Below are positions 14,445 through 29,200 of a stretch of DNA of 64,000 nt, piece after piece (position 1 is the stretch's first letter; every line of letters begins with the position of its first letter). Under the pieces are notes generated by a model that was not told the DNA's origin, did no database searches, and saw nothing but the letters and a program-made list of their open reading frames with translations. The stretch comes from Aristolochia californica (Eukaryota > Streptophyta > Magnoliopsida > Piperales > Aristolochiaceae), in contig JARWKL010000001.1 of assembly GCA_029961685.1 (NCBI GenBank), forward strand, positions 27,044,295 through 27,108,294, given 5' to 3'. A program made the position numbers and the translations under genes.

Positions 14445-14460
14445 AAGATAGAGTTTCTGT
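14445..14460 (+). repeat. Deletion of about 9 bp
   Basis: gcaagataattccaaagagtttc is shortened to gcaagatagagtttc, giving a 666 bp interval (13932 to 14598). Confidence 0.8.
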
Positions 14461-17400
14461 AATTTTTAGGGATTGTAAGCTCTTCTTAGTTTTTATATAT
14501 CAGGTTTTGCAATCATCGGGAAAAAGGGGGAGGCAGGGATTTTTAACTGACTCTTGACTCCCAATCCATAAGTCATTTCTTAGGGTAATATAGCCCGTTA
14601 CGCATGATAAATCACTTTACAATCATCTATGATAGTTGGGTCAGCTTTTTGTAGATGGGCAAAACAATGGCTTGTTTGACTTGGGTAAATATCCCACCGC
14701 ACGTTCACTTGAGAATTTATTGAGCGTTTGTTATTCTCTTCAAAAGCTTTGGATCCATTGGTGATTTACATCTTTAACGTGTTTCAAACATGCAAATCCA
14801 TTTTTTAAGCATGTGTGGAGGAAATCTCTTTCTTATAAAATTCCAACCTGTTAGGGTTGAACTAGTGGAATTTCCCAAACATGGACAACAAAACTTTTGT
14901 GTGCATTTGTGGTGTGTGAATAAATTTTCTTTGCGTACATTTTTTATCGTTTTAAATTTTTTCCGTACTTGAACTCAAAAATTTTCATTTTGTTGTGATC
15001 TATTTGCCTTTTTGGTTTACGGGATGAAGGGAGAGCGAAAACTCAAAGTTTTGTTTTCAGAAAAAAGAGTACATATAGAATGGAAATGCACAATCCACAA
15101 ATGTAGAGAGAGATAATTCCAAAGACTTTCTGCGATTTTTAGGGATTGTAAGCTCTTCTTAGTTTTTATATATCTGGTTTTGCAATCGTCAAGAAAAAGG
15201 CGGAGGCAGGGATTTTTAACTGAGTCTTGACCCCCAATCCATATTACATTTATTATGGTAATATAGGCCGTTATGCATGATAAATCACTTTACAATCATC
15301 CATGATCGTTGGGTCAGCTTTTTTGTAGATAGGAAAAATAATGGCTTGTTTGACTCGAGTAAATATCCCACTGCACGTTCACTTGAGAATTTAATGAGCG
15401 TTGGTTATTCTCTTCAAAAGCTATGGATCCATAGGTGATTTGCATCATTAACATGTTTCAAACATGCAAATCCATTTTTTAAGCATGTGTGGAGGAAATC
15501 TATTTCTTATAAAATTCCAAGTTGTTAGGGTTAAACTAGTGGAATTTCCAAAACTAGGACAACAAAACTTTTGTGTTCATTTGTGGTGTGTGAAGAAATT
15601 TTCTTTACTTACATTTGTTATTGTTTTAAATTTTTTTTCGTACATGAACTCTAAAATATTCATTTTGTTGTGATCTATTTGCCATTTTGGTTTATGGGAT
15701 GAAGGGAGAGCAAAAACTCAAAGTTTAGATTTATGAAAAAAGTGTACATCTAAAATGAAAATGCATAGTGCACAAATGTAGAGCGAGATAATTCCAAAGA
15801 GTTTATGTAATCTTTAGGGATTGTAAGCTCTTTTTAGTTTTTATATGTCAGGTTTTGCAATCGTCAAGAAAAAGGGGGACGCAGGGATTTTTAATTGAGT
15901 CTTGACTCCCAATCCATAAGTCATTTCTTAGGGTAATATAGCCCGTTACGCATGATAAATCACATTACAATCATCCATGATCGTTGGGTCAGCTTTTTGT
16001 AGAGGGGCCAAATAATGGATTGTTTGACTTGGGTAAATATCCACCGCACATTCAGTTGAGAATTTAATGAGCGTTTGTTATTCTCTTCAAAAGCTTTGGA
16101 TCCATAGGTGATTTGCATCTTTAACATGTTTAAAACATGCATATCCATTTTTTAAGCCTCTGTGGAGGAAATCTCTTTCCAATAAAATGCCAAGTTGTTG
16201 GGGTTGAACTAGTGGAATTTCCCAAACTTGGACAACAAAACTTTTGTGTTCATTTGTGGTGTGTGAATAAATTCTCTTTACTTACATTTGTTATTGTTTT
16301 AAATTTTTTTCGTATTTGAACTCCAAAATTTTCATTTTGTTATGATCTATTTGCCTTTTTGGTTTACGGGATGAAGGGACAGTGAAAACTCAAAGTTTTG
16401 TTTTAAGGAAAAAGAGTACATGTAGATTGAAAATGCACAATGAACAAATGTAGAGAGAGATAATTCCAAGGAGTTTCTATAATTTTTAGGGACTCTAAGC
16501 TCTTCTTAGTTTTTATATATCAGGTTTTGCAATCGTCGGGAAAAAGGCGGAGGTAGGGATTTTTAACTGAGTCTTGACTCCGAATCCATATGTGATTTAT
16601 TATGGTAATATAGCCCGTTACGCATGATAAATCACTTTACAATCATCCATGATTGTTGAGTCAGCTTTTTGTATATGGGCAAAATAATGATTTGTTTGAC
16701 TCGGGTAAAAATCCCACCGCACATTCAGTTGAGAATTTAATGAGTGTTTGTTATTCTCTTCAAAAGCTTTGGATCCATAGGTGATTTGCATCTTTAACAT
16801 GTTTAAAACATGCAAATCCATTTTTTAAGCATGTGTGGAGGAAATCTCTTTCCTATAAAATTCAAAGCTGTTGGGGTTGAACTAGTGGAATTTCCCAAAC
16901 TTGGACAACAAAACTTTTTTGTTCATTTGTGGTGTGTGAATAAATTTTCTTTAGTTACATTTGTTATTGTTTTAAATTTTTTTCCGTACTTGAACTCTAA
17001 ACTTTTCATTTTGTTGTGATCTATTTGCCTTTTTGGTTTACGGGATGAAGGAAGAGCGAAAACTCAAAGTTTCGATTCATGAAAAAAGTGTACATCTAAA
17101 ATGAAAATGAACAGTGCACAAATGTTGAGCGAGATAATTCCAAAGAGTTTCTGTAATTTTTAGGGATTGAAACCTCTTCTTACTTTTTATATATCAGGTT
17201 TTACAATCGTCGGGAAAAACGGGGGAGGCAGGGATTTTTAACCGAGTCTTGACTCCCAATCCATATGTCATTTATTATGGTAATATAGCCCGTTACGCAT
17301 GATAAATCACCTGACAGTCATCTATGATCATTGTGTCAGCTTTTTGTAGATGGGCAAACTAATGGCTTGTTTGACTAGGGTAAATATCCCACCGCACGTT

Positions 17401-20400
17401 CACTTGAGAATCTAATGAGCGTTTGTTATTCTCTTCAAAAGCTATGGATCAATAGGTGATTTGCATCTTTAACATGTTTAAAACATGCAAATTGATTTTT
17501 TAAGCATGTGTGGAGGAAATCTCTTTCTTATAAAATTCCAAGCTGTTAGGGTTGAGCTAAAGGAATTTCCCAAACTTGGACAAGAAAACTTTTGTGTTTA
17601 TTTGTGGTGTGTGAATAAATTTTCTTTACTTACATTTTTTATTGTTTTAAATTTTTTTCCGTACATGAACTTTAAAATTTTCATTTTGTTGTGATTTATT
17701 TGCCATTCTGGTTTACGGGATGAAGGGAGAGCGAAAACTAAAAGTTTTGATTAATGAAAACATTGTACATCGAAAATGAAAATGCAAGTGCACAAATGTC
17801 GAGCGAGATAATTCCAAAGTGATTCTGTAATTTTTAGGGATTGTAAGCTCTTCTTAGATTTTTATCTTTGTTTTGCAATGGTCGGGAAAAAGGGGGAGGC
17901 AGGGATTTGTAACTTAGTCTTGACTCCCATTCCATAAGTCAATTCTTAGGGTAATATAGCCCGTTACGCATGATAAATCACATTACTGTCATCCATCATC
18001 GTTGGGTTAGCTTTTTTTAGATGGGTAAAATAATGGCTTGTTTGACTCGGGTAAATATCCACCGCTCGTTCTGTTGAGAATTTAATGAGCGTTTGTTATT
18101 CTCTTCAAAAGCTTTGGATCCATAGGTGATTTTCATCTTGAACATGTTTAAAACATGCATATCCATTTTTAAAGCATGTGTGGCGGAAATCTCTTTCCTA
18201 TAAAATTCCAAGTTGTTGGGGTTGAACTAGTGGAATTTCCCAAACTTGGACAACAAAACTTTTTTGTTCATTTGTGGTGTGTGAATTAATTTTCTTTACT
18301 TACATTTGTTACTGTTTTAATTTTTTTCCGTACATGAACTCATAAATTTTCATTTTGTTGTGAACTATTTGCCTTTTTGGTTGACGGGATGAAGGGATAG
18401 CGAAAACTCAAAGTTTTGTTTTAAGAAAAAGAGTACATGTAGAAAGGAAATGCACAATGCACAAATGTAGAGAGTGATAATTCCAAAGAGTTTCTGTAAT
18501 TTTTAGGGATTGTAAGCTCTTCCTAGTTTTTATATATCAGGTTTTGCAATCGTCGGGAAAAAGGGAGAGGCAGGGATTTTTAACTGAGTCTTGACTCCGA
18601 ATCCATATGTGATTTAATATGGTAATATAGCCCGTTACGCATGATAAATCACTTTACAATCATCCATGTTCGTTGGGTCAGCTTTTTGTAGATGGGCAAA
18701 ATAATGGCTTGTTTGACTCGGGTAAATATCCCACCGCACGTTCACTTGAGAATTTAATGAGCGCTTGTTATTCTCTTCTAAAGCTATGGATCCATAGGTG
18801 ATTTGAATCTTTAACATATTTAAAACATGCAAATCCACTTTTTAAGCATGTGTGGAGGAAATCTCTTTCTTATAAAATTCCAAGCAGTTAGGGTTGAACT
18901 AGTGGAATTTCCCAAACTTGGACAGCAAAACTTTTGTGTTCATTTGTGGTGTGTGAATAAATTTTCTTTACTTACATTTGTTATTGTTTTAATTTTTTTC
19001 CATACATGAACTCTAAAATTTTCATTTTGTTGTAATCTATTTGCCTTTTTGGTTTTCATGATGAAGGGAGAGCGAAAACTCAAAGTTTTGATTTATGAAA
19101 AAAATGTACATATAAAATAAAAATGCACAGTGCAAAAATGTAGGGCGAGATAATTCCAAATAGTTTATGTTATTTTTAGGGAATGTAAGCTCTTCTTAGT
19201 TTTTATATATCAGGTTTTACAATCGACGGGAAAAAGTGGGAGGCAGGGATTTTGAACTGAGTCTTGAGTCCCAATCCATAAGTCATTTCTTAGAGTAATA
19301 TAGCTCGTTACGCATGATAAATCACTTTACAATCATCCATGATCGTTGGGTCAGCTTTTTGTAGATTGGCAAAATAATGGCTTTTTTTACTCGGGTAAAT
19401 ATCCCATCGCACGTTCACTTGAGAATTTAGTCAGCATTAGTTATTCTCTTCAAAAGCTTTGTATCCATAGGTGATTTGCATCTTTAACATGTTTAAAACA
19501 TGCAAATCCATTTTTTAAGCATGTGTGGAGGAAATCTCTTTCTTATAAAATTCCAAGCTGTTAGGGTTGAACTAGTGGAATTTCCCAAACTTGGACAACA
19601 AAACTTTTGTGTTCATTTGTGGTGTGTGAATAAATTTTCTATACTTACATTTGTTATTGTTTTAAATTTTTTTTCGAACATGAACTCTAAAATTTTATTT
19701 TGTTGTGATCTATTTGCCTTTTTGGTTTACGGGATAAAGGGAGAGCGAAAACTCAAAGTTTTGAGTTATGAAAAAAGTGTTCATCTAAAATGAACATGCA
19801 TAGTGCACAAATGTAGAGCGAGATAATTCCAAAGAGTTTTTCTAATTTTTAGGGATTGTAAGCTCTTCTTAGTTTTTATATATCAGGTTTTGCAATCATC
19901 GAGAAAAAGGGGGGGCAGGGATTTTTCACTGAGTCTTGACTCCCAATCCATAAGTCATTTATTAGGGTAATATAGCCCATTACGCATGATAAATCACTTT
20001 ACAATCATCCATGATCGTTGGGTCAGGTTTTTGTAGATGGGCAAAATAATGGCTTGTTTGACTTGGGTAAATATGCCACCGCAAGTTCAGTTGAGAATCT
20101 AATGAGCGTTTGTTATTCTCTTCAAAAGCTTTGGATCCATAGGTGATTTGCATCTTTAACATGTTTAAAACATGCATATCCATTTTTAAAGCATGTGTGG
20201 AGGAAATCTCTTTCCTATAAAATTGCAAGATGTTGGGGTTGAACTAGTGGAATTTCCCAAACAAGGACAACAAAAGTTTTGTGTTCATTTGTGGTGTGTG
20301 AATAAATTTTCTTTACTTACATTTGTTATGGTTTTAAAATTTTTCCGTACTTGAACTCCAAAATTTTCATTTTGTTGTGATCTATTTGCCTTTTTGGTTT

Positions 20401-20559
20401 ACTGGATGAAGGGATAGCGAAAACTCAAAGTTTCTTTTTAAGAAAAAAGAGTACATGTAGAATGGAAATGCACAATGCACAAACGTAGAGAGAGATAATT
20501 CCAAGGAGTTTCTGGAATTTTTAGGGATTGTAAGCTCTTCTTAGTTTTTACATATCAGG

Positions 20560-22200
20560 TTTTGCAATCATCGAGAAAAAAGGGGAGGCAGGGATTGTTA
20601 ACTGAGTCATGACTCCCAATCCATAAGTCATTTATTAGGGTAATATTGGCTGTTACGCATGATAAATCACTTTACAATCATCCATGATCATTGGGTCAGC
20701 TTTTTGTAGATGGGAAAAATAATGGCTTGTTTGACTCGGGTAAATATCCCACCGCACGTTCACTTGAGAATTTAATGAGCGTTTGTTATTCTCTTTAAAA
20801 GCCTTGATTCCATAGGTGATTTGCATCTTTAACTTATTTAAAACATGCAAATCCTTTTTTTAAGCATGTGTGGAGGAAATCACTTTCTTATAAAATTCCA
20901 AGCTGTTAGGGTTGAACTGGTGGAATTTCCCAAACTTGGACAACAAAACTTTTGTGTTCTTTTGAGGTGTGTGAATAAATTTTCTTTTCTTTCATTTGTT
21001 ATAGTTTTAAATTTTTTTCCATACATGAACACTAAAATTTTGATTTTGTTGTGATCTATTTGCCTTTTTGGTTTACGGGATGAAGGGAGAGCGAAAACTC
21101 AAAGTTTTAATTTATCAAAAAAGTCTACATCTAAAATGAAAATGCACAGTGCATAAATGTAGAGCGAGATAATTCCAAATAGTTTCTATAATTTTCAAAG
21201 ATTGTATGCTCTTCTTAGTTTTTATATATCAGGTTTTGCAATCGTGAAGAAAAAGGGGGAGGCAGGGATTTTTAACTGAGTCTTGACTCCCAATCCATAA
21301 ATCATTTCTTAGGGTAATATTGCCCGTTACGCATGGTAAATCACATTACAATCATCCACGATCGTTGGGTCAGCTTTTTGTAGATGGGAAAAATAATGGC
21401 TTGTTTGACTCGGGTAAATATCCACCGCAAGTTTAGTTGAGAATTTAATGAGCGTTTGTTATTCTCTTCAAAAGCTTTGGATCCATTGGTGATTTGCATC
21501 TTTAACATGTTTAAAACATGCATATCCATTTTTAAAGCATGTGTGGAGGAAATCTCTTTCCTATAAAATTCCAAGCTGTTGGGGTTGAACTAGTGGAATT
21601 TCCCAAAAATGGACAACAAAACTTTTGTGTTCATTTGTGGTGTGTGAATAAATTTTCTTTACTTAAATTTGTTATTTTTTTAATTTTTTTCCATACATGA
21701 ACTCTTAAATTTTCATTTTGTTGTAATTTATTTGCCTTTTAGGTTTACGGGATGGAGGGAGAGAAAAAACGCAAAGTTTTGATTTATGAAAAAAGTTTAC
21801 TTCTAAAATAAAAATGCACAATGCACAAATGTAGAGCGAGATAATTCCAAAGTATTTCTGTAATTTTTAGGGATTGTAAGTTCTTGTTAGTTTTTATATA
21901 TCAGGTTTTGCAATCGTCGGGAAAAAGGGGAGGCAGGGAATTTTAACAGAGTCTTGGCTCTTAATCCATAAGTCATTTATTAGGGTAATATTTCCCGTTA
22001 CACATGATAAATCACTTTACAATCATCCATGATCGTTGGGTCAGCGTTTTGTAGAAGCGCAAAATAATGGCTTGTTTGAGTCGGGTAAATATCCCATCGC
22101 ACGTTCACTTGAGAATTTAATGAGCATTTGTTATTCTCTTCAAAAGCTATGGATCCATAGGTGATTTGCATCTTTAACATGTTTAAAACATGCAAATCCA
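20560..22200 (+). repeat. Duplicated segment (12-monomer offset to ~28640-30280)
   Basis: The sub-family unit at 20653 matches that at 28731 and the unit at 21998 matches that at 30078 (offset 8078-8080 bp). Shared private variants are ttaacttatttaaaacatg, ttctttcatttgttatag, tgggaaaaataatggc, tccaccgcaag and gtagaagcgcaaaataatg. Edges were not determined precisely. Confidence 0.65.
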
Positions 22201-23200
22201 TTTTTTAAGCATGTGTGGAGGAAATCTCTTTCTTATAAAATTCTAAGCTGTTAGGGTTAAACTAGTGGAATTTCCCAAACTTGGACAACAAAACTTTTGT
22301 GTTCATTTGTGGTGTGTGAATTAATTTTCTTTACTTACATTTTTTGTTGTTTTAATTTTTTTCCATACATGAACTCTTAAATTTTCATTTTGTTGTAATT
22401 TATTTGCCTTTTTGGTTTACGGGATGGAGGGAGAGCGAAAACGCAAATTTTTGATTTATGAAAAAAGTGTACATCTAAAATAAAAATGCACAGTGCACAA
22501 ATGTAGAGAGATATAATTCCAAAGAATATCTGTAATTTTTAGGGATTGTAAGTTTTTCTTAGTTTTTATATATCAGGTTTTGCAATCGTCGGGAAAAAGG
22601 GGGAGGCAGGGATTTTTAACTGAGTCTTGGCTCGCAATCCATAAGTTATTTCTTAGGGTATTATAGCCCATTACACATGATAAATCACTTTACAATCATC
22701 AATGATCGTTGGGTCAGCTTTTTGTGGATGGGCAAAATAATGGCTTGTTTGACTCGGGTAAATAACTCACCGCACGTTCAGTTGAGAATCTAATGAGCGT
22801 TTGTTATTCTCTTCAAAAGCTTTCGATCCATAGGTGATTTGCATCATTAACATGTTTAAAACATGCAGATCCATTTTTAAAGCATGTGGGGAGGAAATCT
22901 CTTTCCTATAAAATTCCAATCAATTGGGGTTAAACTAGTGGAATTTCCCAAACTTGGACAACAAAACTTTTGTGTTCATTTGTGGTGTGTGAATAAATTT
23001 GCTTTCCTTACATTTGTTATTTTTTTAAAATTTTTCCGTACTTGAACTCCAAAATTTTCAATTTGTTGTGATCTAATTGCCTTTTTGATTTACAGGATGA
23101 AGGGATAGCGAAAACTCAAAGTTTTGTTTTAAGAAAAAAGAGTACATGTGGAATGGGAATGCACAATGCACAAACGTAGAGAGAGATAATTCAATGGAGT
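21950..23200 (+). repeat. Duplicated segment (7-monomer offset to ~26660-27910)
   Basis: Units 21998 and 26711 share tgagcatttgttatt, and units 22671 and 27384 share the rare gagaatctaatgagcg, attccaatca and ggggttaaac, at an offset of about 4713 bp. The similarity is partial and the edges are uncertain. Confidence 0.6.
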
Positions 23201-25599
23201 TTCTGGAATTTTTAAGGATTGTAAGCTCTTCTTAGTTTTTATATATCAAGTTTTGGAATCGTCAGGAATAAAGGGGAGGCAGGGATTTTTAACAGAGTCT
23301 TGACTCCCAATCCATAAGTCATTTCTTAGGGTAATATAGCCCGTTACGCATGATAAATCACTTTACAATCATCCATGATCGTTGGGTCAGCTTTTGGTAG
23401 ATGGGCAAAATAATGGCTTGTTTGACTCGGGTAAATATCCCTCCGCACGTTCAGTTGAGTATTTAATGAGCGTTTGTTATTCTCTTCAAAAGCTTTGAAT
23501 CCATAGGTGATTTGCATCTTTATGATGTTTCAAACATGCAAATCCATTTTTTAAGCATGTGTGGAGGAAATCTCTTTCTTATAAAATTCCAAGCTGTTAG
23601 GGTTGGACTAGTGGAATTTCCCAAACTTGGACAACAAAACTTTTGTCTTCATTTGTGGTGTGTGAATAAATTTTCTTTCCTTATATTTGTTATTGTTTTA
23701 AATTTTTTCCGTACTTGAATTCCAAAATTTTCAATTTGTTGTGATCTATTTGCCTTTTTGATTTACAGGATGAAAGGATAGCGAAAACTCAAAGTTTTGT
23801 TTTAAGAAAAAAGAGTACATGTGGAATGGGAATGCACAATTCACAAACGTAGAGAGAGATAATTCAAAGTAGTTTCTGGAATTTTTAGGGATTGTAAGTT
23901 CTTCTTAGTTTTTATATATCAGGTTTTGCAATCGTCGGGAAAAAGGGGGAGGCAGGGATTTTTAACTGAGTCTTGGCTCCCAATCCATAAGTTATTTCTT
24001 AGGGTAATATAGCCCGTTACACATGATAAATCACTTTACAATCATCCATGATCGTTGGGTCAGCTTTTTGTAGATGGGCAAAATAATGTCTTGTTTGACT
24101 CGGGTAAATATCCCACCGCGCGTTCACTTTAGAATTTAATGAGCGTTTGTTATCCTCTTCAAAAGCTTTGGATCCCTAGGTGATTTGCATCTTTAACATG
24201 TTTAAAACATGCATATCCATTTTTAAAGCATGTGTGGAGGAAATCTCTTTCCTATAAAATTCCAAGCTGTTGGGGTTGAACTTGTGGAATTTCCCAAACT
24301 TGGACAACAAAACTTTTGTGTTCATTAGTGGTGTGTGAAAAAATTTTCTTTACTTACATTTTTTATTGTTTTAATGTTTTTTCCGTACTTGAACTCCAAA
24401 ATTTTCATTTTGTTGTGATCTATTAGCATTTTTGGTTTACGGGATGAAGGGAGAGCGAAAACTCAAAGATTTGATTTATGGAAAAAGGGTACATCTAAAA
24501 TAAAAATGCAGAGTGCACAAATGTAGAGCGAGATAATTCCAAAGAGTTTCTGGAATTTTTAGGGATTGTAAGCTCTTCTTAGTTTTTATCAATCAGGTTT
24601 TCCAATTGTCGGGAAAATGGGGGAGGCTGGGATTTTTAACTGAGTCTTGACTCCCAATCCATAAGTCATTTCTTAGGGTAATATAGCTTGTTACGCATCA
24701 TAAATCACTTTACAATCATCCATGATCGTTGGGTCTGCTTTTGGTAGATGGGCAAAATAATGGCTTGTTTGACTCGGGTAAATATCCCTCCGCACGTTCA
24801 GTTGAGTATTTAATGAGCGTTTGTTATTCTCTTCAAAAGCTTTGGATCCATAGGTGATTCGCATCTTTAACATGTTTCAAACATGCAAATCCATTTTTTA
24901 AGCATGCGTGGAGAAAATCTCTTTCTTATAAAATTCCAAGCTATTAGGGTTGGACTAGTGGAATTTCCCAAACTTGGATAACGACACTTTTGTGTTCAAT
25001 TCTGGTGTGTGAATAAATTTTCTTTTTTTACATTTGTGATTGTTTTAAATTGTTTTCCGTACATGAACTCTAAAATTTTCATTTTGTTTTTATCTATTTG
25101 CCTTTTTGGTTTACGGGATGAAGGGAGAGCGAAAACTCAAAGTTTTGATTTATGAAAAAAGTATACATCTAAAATGAACATCCACAGTGCACAAATGTAG
25201 AGCGACATAATTCCAAAGAGTATCTATAATTTTTAGGGATTGTAAGTTCTTCTTAGTTTTTATATATCAGGTTTTGCAATCTTCGGGAAAAAGGGGGAGC
25301 CAAGGATTTTTAACTGAGTCTTGACTCCCAATCCATAAGTCATTTCTTAGGGTAATATAGCCCGTTACGCATGACAAATCACTTTACAATCATCCATGAT
25401 CGTTGGGTCAGCTTTTTGTACATGGGCAAAATAATGGCTTGTGTGACTCGGGTAAATATCCCACCACACGTTCACTTGAGAATTTAATGAGGGTTTGTTA
25501 TTCTCTTCAAAAGCTAAGGATCCATAGGTGATTTTCATCTCTTAACATGTTTAAAACCTCCAAATCCATTTTTTAAGCATGTGTGGAGGAAATCTCCTT

Positions 25600-26250
25600 C
25601 TTATAAAATTCCTACCTGTTAGGGTTGAACTAGTGGAATTTCCCAAACTTGGACAACAAAACTTTTATGTTCATTTGTGGTGTGTGAATAAATTTTCTTT
25701 ACTTACATTTGTTATTGTTTTAAATTTTTTCCGTACTTGAACTCCAAAATTTTTATTTGGTTGTGATCTATTTTGCATTTTGGTTTACGGGATGAAGGAA
25801 TAATGAAAACTCAAACTTTTATTTTAAGAAAAAAAAGTACATGTAAAATGGAAATGCACAATGCACAAACATAGAGAGAGATAATTCTAAAGAGTTTCTG
25901 TCATTTTTAGGGATTGTAAGCTCTTCTTAGTTTTTATATATCAGGTTTTGCAATCGTCGGGAAAAAGGGGGGGCAGGGATTTTTAACTGAGTCTTGACTC
26001 CCAATCCATAAGTCATTTATTAGGGTAATATAGCACGTTACGCATGATAAATCACTTTACAATCATCCATGATCGTTGGGTCATCTTTTTGTAGATGGGC
26101 AAAATAATGGCTTGTTTGACTCGGGTAAATATCCCACCGCGCGTTCAGTTGAGAATTTAATGAGCGTTTGTTATTCTCTTCAAAAGCTATGGATCCTTAG
26201 GTGATTTGCATCTTTAACATTTTTCAAACATGCATATCCATTTTAAAAGC
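25600..26250 (+). repeat. Duplicated segment (9-monomer offset to ~31660-32300)
   Basis: Shared private variants at an offset near 6057 bp: ttttatttggttgtgatc, tattttgcattttgg, gatgaaggaa, gtcatttttaggg, atagcacgttacg and ggatccttaggtg. Confidence 0.65.
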
Positions 26251-29200
26251 ATGTGCGGAGGAAATCTCTTTCCTATAAAATTGCAAGCTGTTGGGGTTGA
26301 ACTAGTGGAATTTCCCAAACAAGGACAACAAAACTTTTGTGTTCATTTGTGGTGTGAGAATAAATTTTATTTACTTACATTTGTTATTGTTTTAATTTTT
26401 TTCCATACATGAACTCTTAAATTTTCATTAGTTTGTAATTTATTTGCCATTTTGGTTTACGGGATGGAGGGAGAGCGAAAATGCAAAGTTTTGATTTATG
26501 AAAAAAGTATACATCTAAAATAAAAATGCACTGTGCACAATTGTAGAGCGAGATAATTCCAAAGAATTTCTGTAATTTTTAGGGATTGTAAGTTCTTTTT
26601 AGATTTTATATATCAGGTTTTGCAATCGTCGGGAAAAAGGGGGAGGCAGGGATTTTTAACTGAGTCTTGGCTCCCAATCCATAAGTCATTTATTAGGGTA
26701 ATATAGGCCGTTACACATGATAAATCACTTTACAATCATCCATGATCGTTGGGTCAGCTTTTTGTAGATGGGCAAAATAATGGCTTGTTTGACTAGGGTA
26801 AATATCCCCCCGCACGTTCACTTGAGAATTTAATGAGCATTTGTTATTTTCTTCAAAAGCTATGGATCCATAGGTGATTTGCATCTTTAACATGTTTAAA
26901 ACATGCAAATCCATTTTTTAAGCATGTGTGGAGGAAATCTCTTTCTTATAAATTTCCAAGCTGTTTGGGTTGAACTAGTGGAATTTCCCAAACTTGGACA
27001 ACAAAACTTTTGTGTTCATTTGTGGTGTGTGAATAAATTTTCTTTACTTACATTTGTTATTGTTTTAATTTTTTTCCATACGTGAACTCTTAAATTTTCA
27101 TTTTGTTGTAATTTATTTGCCTTTTTTGTTTACGGGATGGAGGGAGAGCGAATATGCAAAGTTTTGATTTATGAAAAAAGTGTACATCTTAAATAAAAAT
27201 GCACAGTGCACAAATGTAGAGCGAGATAATTCCAAAGAATTTCTGTAATTTTTAGGGATTGTAAGTTCTTCTTAGTTTTTATATATCAGGTTTTGCATTC
27301 GTCGGGAAAAAGGGGGAGGCAGGGATTTTTATCTGAGTCTTGGCTCCCAATCCATAAGTCATTTCTTAGGGTAATATAGCCCGTTACACATGATAAATCA
27401 CTTTACAATCATCCATGTTCGTTGGGTCAACTTTTTGTAGATGGGCAAAATAATGGCTTGTTTGACTCGGGTAAATATCTCTCTGCACGTTCAGTTGAGA
27501 ATCTAATGAGCGTTTGTTTTTCTCTTCAAAAGTTTTGGATCCATAGGTGATTTGCATCTTTAACATGTTTAAAACTTGCATATCCATTTTTAAAGCATTT
27601 GTGGAGGAAATCTCTTTCCTACAAAATTCCAATCATTTGGGGTTAAACTTGTGGAATTTCCCAAACTTGGGCAACAAAACTTTTGTGTTCATTTTTGGTG
27701 TGTGAATAAATTTTATTTACTTACATTTGTTATTGTTTTAAATTTTTTCCGTACTTGAACTCCAAAATTTTCATTTTATTGTGATCTATTTGCATTTTTG
27801 ATTTACAAGATGAAGGGATAGCGAAAACTCAAAGTTTTGTTTTAAGAAAAAATAGTACATGTAGAATGGAAATGCACAATGCACAAACGTAGAGAGAGAT
27901 AATTCCAAGGAGTTTCTGGAATTTTTAGGGATTGTAGGCTCTTCTTAGTTTTTATATATCAGGTTTTGCAATCGTCAGGAAAAAAGAGGAAGCAGGGATT
28001 TTTAACTGAGTCATGACTCCCAATCCATAAGTCATTTATTAGAGTAATATTGCCCGTTACGCATGATAAATCACTTTACAATCATCCATGATCGTTGGGT
28101 CAGCTTTTTGTAGATGGGAACAATAATGGCTTGTTTGACTGGGGTAAATATCCCACCGCACGTTCACTTGAGAATTTAATGAGCGTTTGTTATTCTCTTC
28201 AAAAGCCTTGACTCCATAGGTGATTTGCATCTTTAACTTATTTAAAACAGGCAAATCATTTTTTTAAGCATGTGTGGAGGAAATCACTTTCTTATAAAAT
28301 TCCAAGCTGTTAGGTTTGAACTAGTGGAATTTCCCAAACTTGGATAACAAAACTTTTGTGTTCATTTGTGGTGTGTGAATAAATTTTCTTTTCTTTCATT
28401 TGTTATAGTTTTAAATTTTTTTCTGCACATGAACTCTAAAATTTTTATTTTGTTGTGATCTATTTGCCTTTTTGGTTTACGGGATGAAGGGAGAGTGAAA
28501 ACTCAAAGTTTTGATTTCTGAAAAAAGTGTACATCTAAAATGAAAATGCACAGTGCTCAAATGTAGAGCGAGATAATTCCAAAAACTTTCCGTAATTTTC
28601 AGGGATTGTATGCCCTTCTTAGTTTTTATATATCAGGTTTTGCAATCGTAGGGAAAAAGGGGGAGGCAGGGATTTTTAACTGAGTCTTGACTCCCAATCC
28701 ATAAATCATTTATTAGGGTAATATAGCCCGTTACACATGATAAATCACTTTACAATCATCCATGATCGTTGGGTCAGCTTTTTGTAGATGGGCAAAATAA
28801 TGGCTTGTTTGACTCGGGTAAATATCCCAGCGCACGTTCACTTGAGAATTTAATGAGCGTTTGTTATTCTCTTTAAAAGCCTTGATTCCATAGGTGATTT
28901 GCATCTTTAACTTATTTAAAACATGCAAATCCTTTTTTTAAGCATGTGTGGAGGAAATCCCTTTCTTATAAAATTCCAAGCTGTTAGGGGTAAACTAGTG
29001 GAATTTCCCAAACTTGGACAACAAAACTTTTGTGTTCATTTGTGGTGTGTGAATAAATTTTCTTTTCTTTCATTTGTTATAGTTTTAAATTTTTTTTCGT
29101 ACATGAACACAAAAATTTCATTTTGTTGTGATCTATTTGCCGTTTTGGTTTACGGGATGAAGGGAGAGCGAGAACTCAAAGTTTTGATTTATCAAAAAAG

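Larger units (their letters stand above)
7247..19979 (+). repeat. Irregular diverged satellite block
   Basis: Landmarks at 7247, 7920, 8593, 9243, 9917, 10524, 11202, 11876, 12585, 13258, 13932, 14598, 15271, 15946, 16618, 17293, 17964, 18635 and 19308. I found no consistent higher-order period. Alpha-like and beta-like segments occur in varying combinations within a monomer, which implies much past recombination between variants. Most of the larger indels of the window fall here (8.77, 10.29, 11.19, 12.12 and 14.45 kb) together with a block substitution at 12.98 kb. That is expected of a region no longer being homogenised. Confidence 0.75.
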